Assembly: GCF_006345825.1 (NCBI RefSeq)
Contig: NZ_VCIX01000090.1
Location: 124,001-188,000, forward strand
Direction of reading: 5' to 3'
DNA: 64,000 nucleotides
DNA from: Paenibacillus paridis
Lineage (GTDB): Bacteria > Bacillota > Bacilli > Paenibacillales > Paenibacillaceae
In this document: piece after piece, positions 17,694 through 28,100 of the stretch
Position numbering within the stretch: position 1 is the stretch's first letter
How the letters are laid out: every line of letters starts with the position of its first letter
Notes under the pieces: model-generated
The model's input: the letters and a program-made list of their open reading frames with translations, nothing else
The model's database searches: none
Told to the model about the DNA's origin: nothing
Translations under genes and position numbers: made by a program

Positions 17694-18923
17694 TTAGGAT
17701 TTGTTCTTAATATAATCCACCCACTGCGCATGCAGCTCTTGCTCAGAGCATTGGAAAATCCCTTTAAAGCTAGTGGGATTTCGAATCACTTGATTTAAGG
17801 CACCCAAGCCAAATTTTTCAATGACGAACTCGACGATTAAATAAGAAAATTGAAAGCCTTTCATCGTTTCAAAATCCCAAGTATCATTATTGAGCTCATG
17901 GAAGGACGGGATAACAAGCTGATCAATGATATCTAAAGTGCTATGCTTGATGAATTCCTCACTCATTCCTCTCGACTCATATCCTCCAATGCCCTGACGG
18001 ATCCATTTAGGAGCAAGCGGATTAATGTCTGTAATGAGCCACATCGTGAACAGGTGGATGGTGGAGGTAAGGATGGACTGGTACGTATGCTCCGGTCCGG
18101 GATTCAAAGGGGACACAATCTTTAAAATATTGTCCTCAAACGTACCCATGAACCAGTTGGGAGCATTTTGTTCTCCGACAGCCTGATGAAAGGTTGGTAG
18201 ATCACGATAAATTTCGATGATAATTTTTTTGGAGGGCTGGTGATTATATTTCAATGAAATCTTCTCTACATGCTGCTTGAGCTCATTAAACAAGTCTTGT
18301 TGAACCTTCTGCAGCCGTTCATTCGTGTCATTGGCGTCGCTTTTGTTTACGATGGATATCCTATCCAGTATAGACATAATGGCAATGTCACCCCATTCTT
18401 TTAATTCACTTCGTAATTTCTCCAATGCTCGGTACAAGCGGTTTTTGACCGCGCTCTCACGCATTCCGACGATCTTGGAAATGTCCGACAAGGTGCAGTC
18501 CACAAAGAAACGCAGTGCTATGATCTGTTGATCGAGCTCATTTAGTTTTTTTAATGCTGCGCTAATATCAATACGGATTTCAACATATTTCGCAAAATCA
18601 AGAGACACAGACTGTGATTCGTAACTTGTATAATCGTAGGCAAGTTCTTTTTTTCGTGATGCGCTTCGATATTCATTTTTCGCGATATTTTGAGCGATCT
18701 TGAAAATCCAAGTGAATACGCTGGCATTTTCTTTAAAGGAATGAATATTTTCGATAGCCTTTAAGAAAACTTGCTGGGTTAAGTCTTCCGCAGCCAGCGG
18801 ATTTACTTTCAATGAAAGATATTTGCAAATTCGATGGCGATACTGATTATAGGTGATTTCAAAGTTTTTGATTTGTCCCTGTTTATCCGGATAAACAGGG
18901 AGTTTGTCATGAGCTCCTGACAT
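17694..18923 (-). CDS. ECF sigma factor fused to a degenerate peptidase-MA-like domain
   Basis: A 409-residue protein in two parts. Residues 20-180 are an ECF sigma factor: region 2 (LAAEDLTQQVFLKAIENI..FTWIFKIAQNIAKNEYR) and region 4 (LNELDQQIIALRFFVDCTLSDISKIVGMRESAVKNRLYRALEKL in outline). Residues 205-409 resemble the gluzincin-like peptidase MA fold, with a PKWIRQGIGGYESRG segment after the position where the zinc motif HExxH should be. Here that position reads TSTIHLFTMW, without the Glu and second His, so the domain is probably not catalytic. GAGGAGG precedes the ATG. No anti-sigma gene is adjacent, so the C-terminal domain may itself regulate activity. The sigma assignment is firm. 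The second domain is an inference from fold pattern. Confidence 0.8.
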   Translation of the reverse strand: MSGAHDKLPVYPDKQGQIKNFEITYNQYRHRICKYLSLKVNPLAAEDLTQQVFLKAIENIHSFKENASVFTWIFKIAQNIAKNEYRSASRKKELAYDYTSYESQSVSLDFAKYVEIRIDISAALKKLNELDQQIIALRFFVDCTLSDISKIVGMRESAVKNRLYRALEKLRSELKEWGDIAIMSILDRISIVNKSDANDTNERLQKVQQDLFNELKQHVEKISLKYNHQPSKKIIIEIYRDLPTFHQAVGEQNAPNWFMGTFEDNILKIVSPLNPGPEHTYQSILTSTIHLFTMWLITDINPLAPKWIRQGIGGYESRGMSEEFIKHSTLDIIDQLVIPSFHELNNDTWDFETMKGFQFSYLIVEFVIEKFGLGALNQVIRNPTSFKGIFQCSEQELHAQWVDYIKNKS

Positions 18924-19150
18924 GGTAAGAACCTCCTCTTGACCTTACATTTCATTAGACACCGGAGGGCGGCAAAAAGCCACATGCGAAATGAAAAATA
19001 TGAAAGTAAAATGGGGGTAAAGGCCTTTTATAAAAAATGAGCAACCCCAAAGCTATTTGCTTTTTCAATCGCTGTAGATCGGGATAGTAGGTTGACGTTA
19101 GAATAGTTGTATAACACCACGGCAGTGGGAGAAATAAGGTGAGATTGGTT

Positions 19151-19888
19151 ATGTATTTAAAGTATTTCGAGTTAGACTTGCCCTATGTTATTAATAATGA
19201 AAAGATAAAAGTAATGGTGGATGAGAGAAATATTGATTTTTATGACGCAAGTAAATCTGATTATGAATTAAATTGGGCTGGAAAGAGACGTTCTTTTACA
19301 CTAGAGACTCGTTGTATTACTGCAATGTTTGAACGCTTGTTTAATAAATTTAAGACAGAAAAAATTAGGAAGATTCTCGTGGAATGTGTAGAAAACATTG
19401 CTGATGAAAGAATTATTAATTATTCTGGGATAGCAACAGTACAAGTTAAATTTGATTTGTTATATTTTAATTCAGCAAATGAAACTACGAAAAGAAAAAT
19501 TACTCTCAAACTGTTGATGAAAGGTATAGCAAGAATATGTGAACATGAAAATTGGGATTGTACACCATTTAGAGCAGTGTCAAATATAATAGAGGAATCA
19601 TCCTATATAAATGAATGGATTTGGAAGAAAACCATAAAAAGCCCCAATAAGATTTTCAAAGCTAAAGTAATATGCCATCACTTTGTTGAAACAATGGATA
19701 TTTTCATATCTATTATTCAACAAGATGGAAAGGAATTGCTTTTGGAAAAAGTCATAACAGAACTTCCGCACGAATTTGCATATGCTAAGCATTTAGGGGA
19801 ACTTAGGTGGATTTCTAATTTTGAAGTTGCTTTAATAAATAATAAAGGCGATGGGATGGTATCAGTAACAATACATAGTATTAGTTAA
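19151..19888 (+). CDS. Hypothetical protein in an AT-rich patch
   Basis: A 245-residue soluble protein that I do not recognise. It is rich in Lys, Ile, Asn and Glu, has no signal peptide or membrane helix, and begins MYLKYFELDLPYVINNEKIKV. ATG 19151 follows AAGGTGA at eight bases. An in-frame GTG at 19139 is an alternative. Base composition is clearly more AT-rich than the flanking SLH and sigma genes, suggesting acquisition. A SUFU-like fragment lies 285 bp downstream, so an orphan immunity-type role is possible but unproven. Confidence 0.65.
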   Translation: MYLKYFELDLPYVINNEKIKVMVDERNIDFYDASKSDYELNWAGKRRSFTLETRCITAMFERLFNKFKTEKIRKILVECVENIADERIINYSGIATVQVKFDLLYFNSANETTKRKITLKLLMKGIARICEHENWDCTPFRAVSNIIEESSYINEWIWKKTIKSPNKIFKAKVICHHFVETMDIFISIIQQDGKELLLEKVITELPHEFAYAKHLGELRWISNFEVALINNKGDGMVSVTIHSIS

Positions 19889-19895
19889 ATTCTAG

Positions 19896-19960
19896 AACCT
19901 TTATTGGCTTCGTGCCTTTCAAAGTTTCTTATTTGGTGGGGGTTGTCATATTCTACACGA
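19896..19960 (+). repeat. Diverged direct repeat, copy 1
   Basis: The segment AACCTTTATTGGCTTCGTGC and about 45 following bases are similar to 20402-20460. Both lie directly after a coding region. The outer AACCT..AGGTT bases can pair, so each copy may be a weak terminator. Confidence 0.5.
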
Positions 19961-20173
19961 AGAAACAATTCTTCAAATACCAAAACCAAACGGGAGTGAA
20001 CTATGCTCAACTTGTAAGAAAAACTGAATGTGACTTCCCATTCTGGACAAAATAGAGTCTGGTTATTGATCATACTCTAGCATAGACTAACAAGAAAATA
20101 CTTGGGAAAATCATATAAAAAATCAATAAATAATGATCAAAAACACAAGATTAGAATATCCGAGTTGTAAGAA

Positions 20174-20383
20174 GTGGAAGAAATAGGGGGCACTTATTTT
20201 CTGGATTCATTTCATGCATTTAATTGCGTTGGTGATGTATCGATTATTCAGGCGTGGCTAATACCAATAACTTATAACGAAGCGAATTTCATAAAGCAAA
20301 ATGGATGGGAAGAATTCGAGGATATGCTAGTGAAAGTAGATCCTGACTTAATTAATTTTAAACGTGCAAGTATCATTATTTAA
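20174..20383 (+). pseudogene. 3' fragment of a suppressor-of-fused (SUFU) domain gene
   Basis: A 69-codon frame with no ribosome binding site and a stop codon directly upstream. Its product ends like bacterial SUFU-domain proteins: an AWLIPITYNEANFI segment, then NGWEEFEDML and a terminal FKRASIII. Bacterial SUFU proteins occur as immunity proteins in polymorphic toxin loci. The N-terminal two thirds of the domain are absent, so this is read as a gene remnant. The family call rests on this C-terminal pattern only. Confidence 0.45.
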
Positions 20384-20401
20384 GAGAGCAAAAACTTCAT
20401 T

Positions 20402-20460
20402 AACCTTGATTGGCTTAATGCCCTTTAAGGTTTTATTTTATTTGGTTGGCATTATACTTT
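20402..20460 (+). repeat. Diverged direct repeat, copy 2
   Basis: TAACCTTGATTGGCTTAATG and following bases repeat the segment at 19896-19960. They begin 18 bp after the SUFU-like fragment. The rest of the gap to the next gene shows only AT-rich sequence. Confidence 0.5.
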
Positions 20461-20580
20461 ACCGAGTATATTCTTGTCGAGATTTGTATATTTTACTTTA
20501 AAAGTTAATGTTAGAATAAGATGAACTATGGCGCTGTTCGTTTTTTAGTAGTTTGAAAGGTTAATGGAGGATTGGGAACG

Positions 20581-23500
20581 TTGCCGCAAGAAGAGGGAAT
20601 TAAGCTAAAAGAATGGCTAAAAGGGACTCCGATAGAAGTTATGGCCTTTTTACATATAGCTATATCCATTACGGAACAGGTTCATATGGCACATAAGCAG
20701 GGCAGTATCCTAGGTGATTTAAATCCTGCTCATATTCGGATTGATTCGGAAACCCATTTGGCTGTGATTGAAAGTAAGCGTGAAACGGATTACGTCTATA
20801 TCTCACCAGAACAAACCGGAAGACTTAACCGTTCGCCTGATGAGCGCAGCGATTTATATGTGCTGGGCATAATCTATTATGACATGCTTGCAGGGAAAAT
20901 ACCGTTTCAAGCTGATAGTACGGAGGAATGGTTACATGCTCATCTAGCTATTATTCCCACCCCCTTGATCGAGCTTCGCCCTGAGCTTTCTGAAACGCTG
21001 GGGGCTATTATTATGAAGCTGCTGTCGAAGTCGCCAGGGGAACGTTATCAGAGTGCATATGGGCTGCTAGTCGATTTGAAAAGATGTATTTCTTCATTAG
21101 TAGATAAAGGTCATATCGTATCCTTTGACATTGCTCATGCAGATGAGGCAAGCCGTTTCCGCTTGCCGGGAACACTATTTGGGCGTGAGGCGGAAGACGA
21201 GCTGCTTCGTGAGGCTTACGAACAGGTTCGTTCTGGCGAATCTGCATTCGTTATCGTTAGCGGTCAGGCGGGAAGCGGTAAAACTGCACTCATCCGGCAA
21301 TTTGAAGTGTCTGTTACAAAGATAGGCGGTAAGTTCGCAGCCGGAAAATGTGAACTGAAGAATCGGGATATCCCACTGTCACCCATTCTTCAGGCGCTTC
21401 GTTGGCTAACTAAACAAACCATGAGCGAAGCACCAGCAAGGTTGAACTTGGTGAAGTCTAGATTAGCGGAAGAATTAGGGCAAGGAGCTGGCGTTATTAC
21501 AGCTCTACTGCCGGAGGCGGAAACGCTTTTTGGTGAAATTCCTTCTGTAGAAGCACTTCCACCTGCTGAAGCCTCCATACGACTCCGCCGCCTGCTTCCT
21601 ATTTTCATCAAAGCCTTTGTAGACAAAGAACATCCGCTTGTTTTATTTCTAGATGATCTCCAATGGGCGGATTCGGCTACCGTGGAACTTCTTCGTACCT
21701 TTTTGCAGGATAAGCTGCTGCATGGATTGCTCCTAATAGGCGCTTTCCGTGAGGAAGCGATGTCAGAAGAGAGAAGCGATGGGGAGACTCATACTGCTGC
21801 AGCATTTTGGATGGAACACTCCCTGTCCTTGAATGTGGACGAAACTCCGATATCCTTCCATCATATCGCATTGCCCCTATTATCCTATATCGATGTGAGA
21901 CATTTTGTATCGAAAATTCTAAACGAAAATACGGCTAGGGTCCGTTTGCTTGCGGAGTCGCTTTACCATCGAACGGGTGGTAATCCCTTATATTTGCACC
22001 ATCTTCTAGACAGCCAATATAGGGAGCGCAAGCTCTATTTCGATGAGGAAGCATCGATGTGGGCTTGGGAAGCAACTATTGTGACACAGATGCCTGAAGA
22101 TCCCGGTATCCTTCATTTAATAGATGATCGTATTCGGAATCTCGGAGCAGAAATGATGGAGTTGCTTGCCATTGCGGCGGCTATCGGACATCGATTTCGT
22201 CCTTCTATGATTGCACTAGTAAGCGATTGCCACGTCAGCCATACAAAAAACTTATTACATTCTGTCGAGGCAGAAGGTTTATTGTATCAAGAGTATGACG
22301 CTAATGGAACGGATGACGGTTATTATACTTTTTTACACGACAAGGTACAGCAGGCAGCTTATAAGTTAGTTCCTGAACCAGCGAAAGCGGGCCTGCATCT
22401 CAAGATTGGACGAGTGCTGCGGATCTATTCACCTAATCAGCTGGAACAAACGATTTTCGATATGGTTTATCATTTGAATTTGGGAAGCCATGAGATAGCG
22501 GATGAGGCGGAGAGAAGCGAACTAGCCGAATACAATCTTCAGGCAGGGTTGAAATCGAAGGCTACGACTGCATTTGCGGCTGCTCTGCATTATTTTAATA
22601 TGGGCATGCGCTTGGTTCAAGATGACGGCAAGGGAACGCATTCACTTACTTATCGGTTGATGCTGGAGATGCCCGAGTGTGAATATATGTGCGGCCGCGC
22701 GGGTGTTGCGGAAGAACTGCTAGAGCGGTTAATGCTGCGTACAACAGATGTGGTTGAGCGCTCTCGTATTTATATGATATGGATTGGCATGAATAGTTAT
22801 TTAAAAAGAGATGATATAGCCGTAACTATTGGGCGGCGGGCGCTTGAGGAATTCGGGTGGAAGCTACCGCTGAAACCTTCTAAAGCAGTGATCGCCAAGG
22901 AATTAATGCTGGTACAAATCGCGCTGCATAACAAACGTAAGGAGCTTGCGCGTTTACCCATAAATCGTGACCCTCATTATAAAGCGTTGTCTGATCTCGT
23001 AATGGCTATATCGACGTCAGTATTTACGTTGAGCTTGGAATTGACTGCCGTTTTGTTTTCAAAATTCATTCGCTATGGTCTGAAGCACGGAAACAATGAA
23101 TCATTTGCCTATTTACTGGCTGGCTACGGCTTGGTCATTCTTAGAAATAAAATATCTTTGTTCCATACCGGGCTATACTATATCGATACGGCAATCCTTC
23201 TCTCTGCCTCATTTGAAAGCGCAGACTTGCAATGCCGACTGAACTATATCAGGGGACTTGCTAGGCTTCAACAAAATCCGGAAGAAGGCGTCGAGCATTT
23301 TGAAAAATCGATTCGTTATGGGATGGAATCCGCCAATTTAACTTATGTGAGTATTGCTATGCTGACAAGCACGACAACCCATACGGGTGATTTATATGCG
23401 TTGTCTGCGCGTATTTCAGATTATGAAAAAATCTCTCAGATGCTTGTAGATCAGGTAACGCACAACATATTCCGGATCGCAAGAGATTATGTAACGAGAC

Positions 23501-24978
23501 TGCAGGGCGAGGACAAGGAAAGTGATGAAGTTGCTTTACCTTTACAGAGCGTGCGCTCAGAGGAGACGCTGAATCATGAAGTCTATTATATTTGTACGGG
23601 CCAAATCGAAATTGCGTATTTGGAGAAGCGGTATCGCGACGCGCTTGACTGGGTAGAGAAAGGCCGTTTTAACACGTTTAGGCAAACACGGATGCAAGTT
23701 CGCAAGCAGCATATTTATCACTCTTTAACGCTTGCTGCTATGTATAGGGATTCGTCGAAAGGGGAGCGTAGGGGCATTCGTCTTAAGCTTAGCAAACAAT
23801 TGTATGCCATGAAAAAATGGACCGGCTATTTCGGACAGGCATCTTCGGCTTATCTGCTCATCAGAGCAGAGTTAATGCATATCGATGGGAATCTATTAGC
23901 AGCAACAAAAGGATATGAGGATGCGATTCGTGTTGCACGACTAGAGTGCCAACCATTAATGGAGGGGATCGCTTTAGAGCGGGCTTCGTTTTTCTATAGA
24001 GAAGCGGGTAGTGCGATCGGGGCAGATACGCTTATGGCGGATGCCTGCGCTGCCTATTTAAAGTGGGGGGCTGTTGCCAAGGTCAGGAAGCTGAGAGAGA
24101 CATACCCCGGGCTGCGATCGGAACCTGTTGAACCGCAGGCACCACATAGGACGCTAGAGAAGATTGATGTTGAAGCGTATGAAATGGGGCGGAAAACAAT
24201 GCCCTTATTCGGTGACGAGAGGTCGCTCTTACAGCAAATTTCTGTTTGGTCCCGTAGTGAGGGAAGCCAAACGGTAGTAAATCGTTTTCTTGAAACCGCT
24301 CTTCGATATTCTGGCGCAGAAAAGGGATATGTACTGAATAGTGATGAAGATCGTTTTTCTATTATCGATCACTCAGGTGAAGTGGCAAATGCTGAAGAGT
24401 CCTTGGTATACGCAGGGCCTATAGCTCGTTATGTGATCAAAACTGGCGAGTCGATTGTGCTTGCAGATGCTTCGCGCAGCTCCTACGCCGCAGATCCTTA
24501 TATTCGTCGAAATGAGTCGAAATCTGTTCTTTGTATGCCAATTCTTATACCAGGCGGAACGTTGCTATCCGTTCTTTATTTGGAAAACAACCTCATCTCC
24601 GGCGTGTTTACCGAAGAGGTAGTGGATATGCTAGGCCTAATGATTAGCCAGATGGTCTACCTAAAATCTCTAGAGGAATCCAAGGGACAGATAAGTACGG
24701 TAAGTGTTGCAGAGCTTAATCTTGAAACTGTTCCTAACGAGCAACGGGAGCAACAGCCAGAGCAACAGACAGAGCAATTGCCAGAGCAACTGACGAAACG
24801 TGAAGCAGAGATTCTTTACGCGCTGACGGATGGTTTGTCCAATAAGGAAATCGCCTATCGATTTGGTTTAACAGAAGGAACGGTAAAAAGTTATGTTTTT
24901 CGAGTATATGGAAAGCTAGGGGTGAAACGTCGTGCGCATGCAATTGTGCGAGCAAGAGAACTTCAACTCGTAGATTAA
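20581..24978 (+). CDS. Pseudokinase-AAA-TPR-GAF-LuxR multidomain regulator
   Basis: A protein of about 1465 residues. Residues 1-190 resemble only the C-lobe of a Ser/Thr kinase (YISPEQTGRLNRSPDERSD), lacking the glycine loop, the ATP-binding Lys and DFG. The catalytic loop reads LGDLNPAH without the HRD His-Arg. Then come an AAA/STAND-type ATPase (about 197-560, Walker A GQAGSGKT, Walker B LVLFLDDLQWAD), a long helical TPR-like region, a GAF domain (about 1219-1360), a Glu/Gln-rich linker and a LuxR helix-turn-helix (about 1404-1464, LSNKEIAYRFGLTEGTVKSYV). A stop at 20554 excludes an N-terminal kinase lobe. TTG 20572 is only one base from GGAGG, so TTG 20581 is preferred. Probably an ATP-dependent signal-integrating transcription regulator. 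Ligand and targets unknown. Confidence 0.85.
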   Translation: MPQEEGIKLKEWLKGTPIEVMAFLHIAISITEQVHMAHKQGSILGDLNPAHIRIDSETHLAVIESKRETDYVYISPEQTGRLNRSPDERSDLYVLGIIYYDMLAGKIPFQADSTEEWLHAHLAIIPTPLIELRPELSETLGAIIMKLLSKSPGERYQSAYGLLVDLKRCISSLVDKGHIVSFDIAHADEASRFRLPGTLFGREAEDELLREAYEQVRSGESAFVIVSGQAGSGKTALIRQFEVSVTKIGGKFAAGKCELKNRDIPLSPILQALRWLTKQTMSEAPARLNLVKSRLAEELGQGAGVITALLPEAETLFGEIPSVEALPPAEASIRLRRLLPIFIKAFVDKEHPLVLFLDDLQWADSATVELLRTFLQDKLLHGLLLIGAFREEAMSEERSDGETHTAAAFWMEHSLSLNVDETPISFHHIALPLLSYIDVRHFVSKILNENTARVRLLAESLYHRTGGNPLYLHHLLDSQYRERKLYFDEEASMWAWEATIVTQMPEDPGILHLIDDRIRNLGAEMMELLAIAAAIGHRFRPSMIALVSDCHVSHTKNLLHSVEAEGLLYQEYDANGTDDGYYTFLHDKVQQAAYKLVPEPAKAGLHLKIGRVLRIYSPNQLEQTIFDMVYHLNLGSHEIADEAERSELAEYNLQAGLKSKATTAFAAALHYFNMGMRLVQDDGKGTHSLTYRLMLEMPECEYMCGRAGVAEELLERLMLRTTDVVERSRIYMIWIGMNSYLKRDDIAVTIGRRALEEFGWKLPLKPSKAVIAKELMLVQIALHNKRKELARLPINRDPHYKALSDLVMAISTSVFTLSLELTAVLFSKFIRYGLKHGNNESFAYLLAGYGLVILRNKISLFHTGLYYIDTAILLSASFESADLQCRLNYIRGLARLQQNPEEGVEHFEKSIRYGMESANLTYVSIAMLTSTTTHTGDLYALSARISDYEKISQMLVDQVTHNIFRIARDYVTRLQGEDKESDEVALPLQSVRSEETLNHEVYYICTGQIEIAYLEKRYRDALDWVEKGRFNTFRQTRMQVRKQHIYHSLTLAAMYRDSSKGERRGIRLKLSKQLYAMKKWTGYFGQASSAYLLIRAELMHIDGNLLAATKGYEDAIRVARLECQPLMEGIALERASFFYREAGSAIGADTLMADACAAYLKWGAVAKVRKLRETYPGLRSEPVEPQAPHRTLEKIDVEAYEMGRKTMPLFGDERSLLQQISVWSRSEGSQTVVNRFLETALRYSGAEKGYVLNSDEDRFSIIDHSGEVANAEESLVYAGPIARYVIKTGESIVLADASRSSYAADPYIRRNESKSVLCMPILIPGGTLLSVLYLENNLISGVFTEEVVDMLGLMISQMVYLKSLEESKGQISTVSVAELNLETVPNEQREQQPEQQTEQLPEQLTKREAEILYALTDGLSNKEIAYRFGLTEGTVKSYVFRVYGKLGVKRRAHAIVRARELQLVD

Positions 24979-24993
24979 TCGTATTGAATAGAT

Positions 24994-25053
24994 AGTCGAA
25001 AAAGCCAATATTAACGCCCTAAAGCGTGCTAATATCGGCTTTTTCGACTTTAT
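24994..25053 (+). terminator. Long intrinsic terminator
   Basis: Arms of about 24 bp (24994-25017 and 25024-25049), AGTCGAAAAAGCC paired with GGCTTTTTCGACT, followed by a T-rich stretch. Confidence 0.85.
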
Positions 25054-25159
25054 TTGCGGAATGCTAACTTTAGTTAGTATATTTCTTTAAACCTTAAGCC
25101 TATGATTAGGTCTTTGGGCAGTGCTTTGAAAAATCATTAAGCGGGAGTGAAAGAATGGT

Positions 25160-28100
25160 ATGGTACAGAGAACAGGAACAGATAAGAAAAGGGGAAAGGC
25201 TAGTCTAATAGGATTACTGTGTTTCGTAATAATAATTTCATTATTTGGTCCTACGACGAATCCTTCTCAAGTGTTTGCGGCGTCAGATTTTAGTGGAGGA
25301 AGCGGAGTGATAGGCAATCCTTACATTATTACGACTCCTGATCAGTTAAATAGAATTCGTAATTATTCGGGTAGCCATTTCAAGCTCGGAGGAAATATTG
25401 ATTTAACGGATTACCTCTCGGTAGCGGGTGCTGGGTATAATGGCGGGCAATATTGGGCGCCTATTTATTCATTTAGTGGCACACTCGATGGTGATGGTTA
25501 TGTGGTTAAGGGATTGAAAATAAACAGGAATGTAACCTTTCTCGGTTTCATTGGAGAACTAATGTCAAGCTCAATTATTAGAAATATTGGGTTTGTAAAT
25601 GTGGATGTAGTAAATGCTACGTATTTTACGGGTGCTATTGCAGGTACTCAAAGGTCATCTTCAACGATATCCAACAGCTATGTGACGGGTAAGGTTAAAG
25701 GAACCGATTATACAGGAGGCATAGTTGGATACCAAGATAATGGCAAAATTCTAAACAGCTATTCAACTGCTAATGTTACCTCGACAGCAAGTAATGTCGG
25801 TGGTGTAATCGGACTTGAATATAAAAGTTCAAGCACAAATAGTTATGCTGCAGGTAACGTTACAGGTAACTATAACCTAGGCGGATTTGCAGGAGGCACG
25901 TATTTTGGTGAAAATGTTAGCGTACACGTTAATACTTTTTATGATCGCGAGGTTTCAGGGCAAACGGATAATTCCGGAAAGGGAGCTCCGAAGTCAACTG
26001 CTGAAATGAAGACACAATCTACATTCTTGGGCTGGGATTTCGACAATGAGTGGTTTATAAAAGAAGGCCACTATCCAGAGCTGCAAGTTTTCTTAGCAGA
26101 AACGCCTACAGCAGATATTGAAGGCGGCTCTGTTGTGTGGAATTCAGAGATAGAGCTTAGCAGCGAGACGATAGGCGCAGCTATCTATTATACGACAAAC
26201 GGCGATGAGCCCACGTTGAACAGTACACTTTACCATTCGCCTATCGTGGTAACGGATGATATGACCATTAAAGCTATTGCGGTTAAGGGAACGGTTTATA
26301 ACGAAGCAATGGTTGAAAGCTACACAGTAACAGGAAGAGCAGCAGCGCCAACAACAGGCAGTTTAGTGCCAGGAACCAATGTAGACACCACACAATTACA
26401 CGGTGTAACGGATGCGATGGAATACAAAGTTAATCATGGCAGTTACGTTGCTGTTGCAGCAGGTGCTACTTCTGTAGATAACATTAGCGTACAAGTTGGA
26501 GATACAATATCCGTCCGTACAGCAGCAGGATCTGGTTATCCAGCAACTGATGCGCAAGTATTAACGGTTGGTCAAGCAGACATTCATCCCAAAAGCACGG
26601 TGTCAACGTTAATCTCGACGATTGGAACCGTTAGCACAGGCGGAACGGTGAATGAAACGATCAAGGACATTCCGTATGAAACAACGTTAGCTGTGTTTAA
26701 GGATGCAATTACACCGGCAGCGGGCGCGACTTTTAAAGTCTATGAGGCGAATGGAATAAATGAGGCAACATCATTAGCAACGGGCAATAAGGTCATTGTT
26801 ACAGCACAGGATCCAACAATGAAGACCACATACGCAGTAACCATGCAAGAAGGTTCTCCAGCAGGTTATTTGTCACAAGGAACAGATGCTGACACCACAA
26901 GCTTAAATGGCGTTACGGATGTGATGGAGTACAAAGTCAATAACGGGAATTACGTTGCAGTTACAACGGGGGCTACTACTGTAGATAACATAAGCGTACA
27001 AGATGAAGATTCGATTACCGTCCGTACAGCAGCTACTTTAGATCATATGGCATCTGTTGAACAAGTATTAATCGTTAGTTTAGAGGATATCAAGCCAAAA
27101 AGCACAGAGTCAACGTTAACCTCGACGATTGGAACAGTAAGCACAGGCGACACAGAGAATGAAACCATAACGAAAATTCCATATGGAACAACGTTAGCAG
27201 CGTTGAAGGCAGCAATCACACCAGCAGCTCATGCCACATTTGAAGTTTATGAGGCTAATGGAATAGACCAAGCTACTACTTTAGCAACAGGCAACAAGGT
27301 TATTGTGACAGCGCAGGATGCAACAACAGTGACTACTTACACCTTAACGGTTCAAGCGGGTCCTCCTGCGGGGAGTTTAGCTCCAGGAACAAACGTGGAT
27401 ACTACGCGTTTGAGTAATGTTACGGATGCAATGGAGTACAAAGTCAATAACGGCAATTACATTGCCGTAGCAATGGGAGCCACTTTTGTGGATAACATTA
27501 GTGTAGAAGAGGGAGATACGATCACCGTCCGTACAGCAGCTACACTAGATCATATGGAGTCTTTTGCACAGCTTTTAACGGTTGGACTAGCGGACATTCA
27601 TCCGAAAAGCACAGCATCTATATTGACCTCGACGATTGGAACAGTAAGCACCGGCGCAACAGGGAATGAAACGATAACGAATATTCCTTACGGAACAACG
27701 TTAGCTGCGTTTAAGGCAGCGATCACCCCAGCAGTATATGCGACGTTTGAAGTCTATGAGGCCAACGGGATAGACCAAGCGGCTACATTAGCTACAGGTA
27801 GCAAGGTCATTGTTACAGCGCAGGATGAAATTACGAAAACTATCTACACCATAGCGGTGCAAGCAGGTCCTCCAGCGGGGCAACTGACACCAGGAACTAA
27901 CGTTGATACTACGCGTTTGAATGAGGTTACAGATGTAATGGAGTACAAAGTAAATAACGGGAATTACATTGCCGTAGCAACGGGTGCCAATTTTGTAGAT
28001 AACATTGGTGTAGAAGAAGGAGATACGATCACCGTCCGTACAGCAGCTACATTAGATCATATGGCATCTGTTGAACAAGCATTAATCGTTGGTCTAGCGG

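Noticed and set aside
19885..20073. 62-codon minus-strand frame
   Set aside because: No ribosome site and no recognisable protein. It overlaps the diverged direct repeat.
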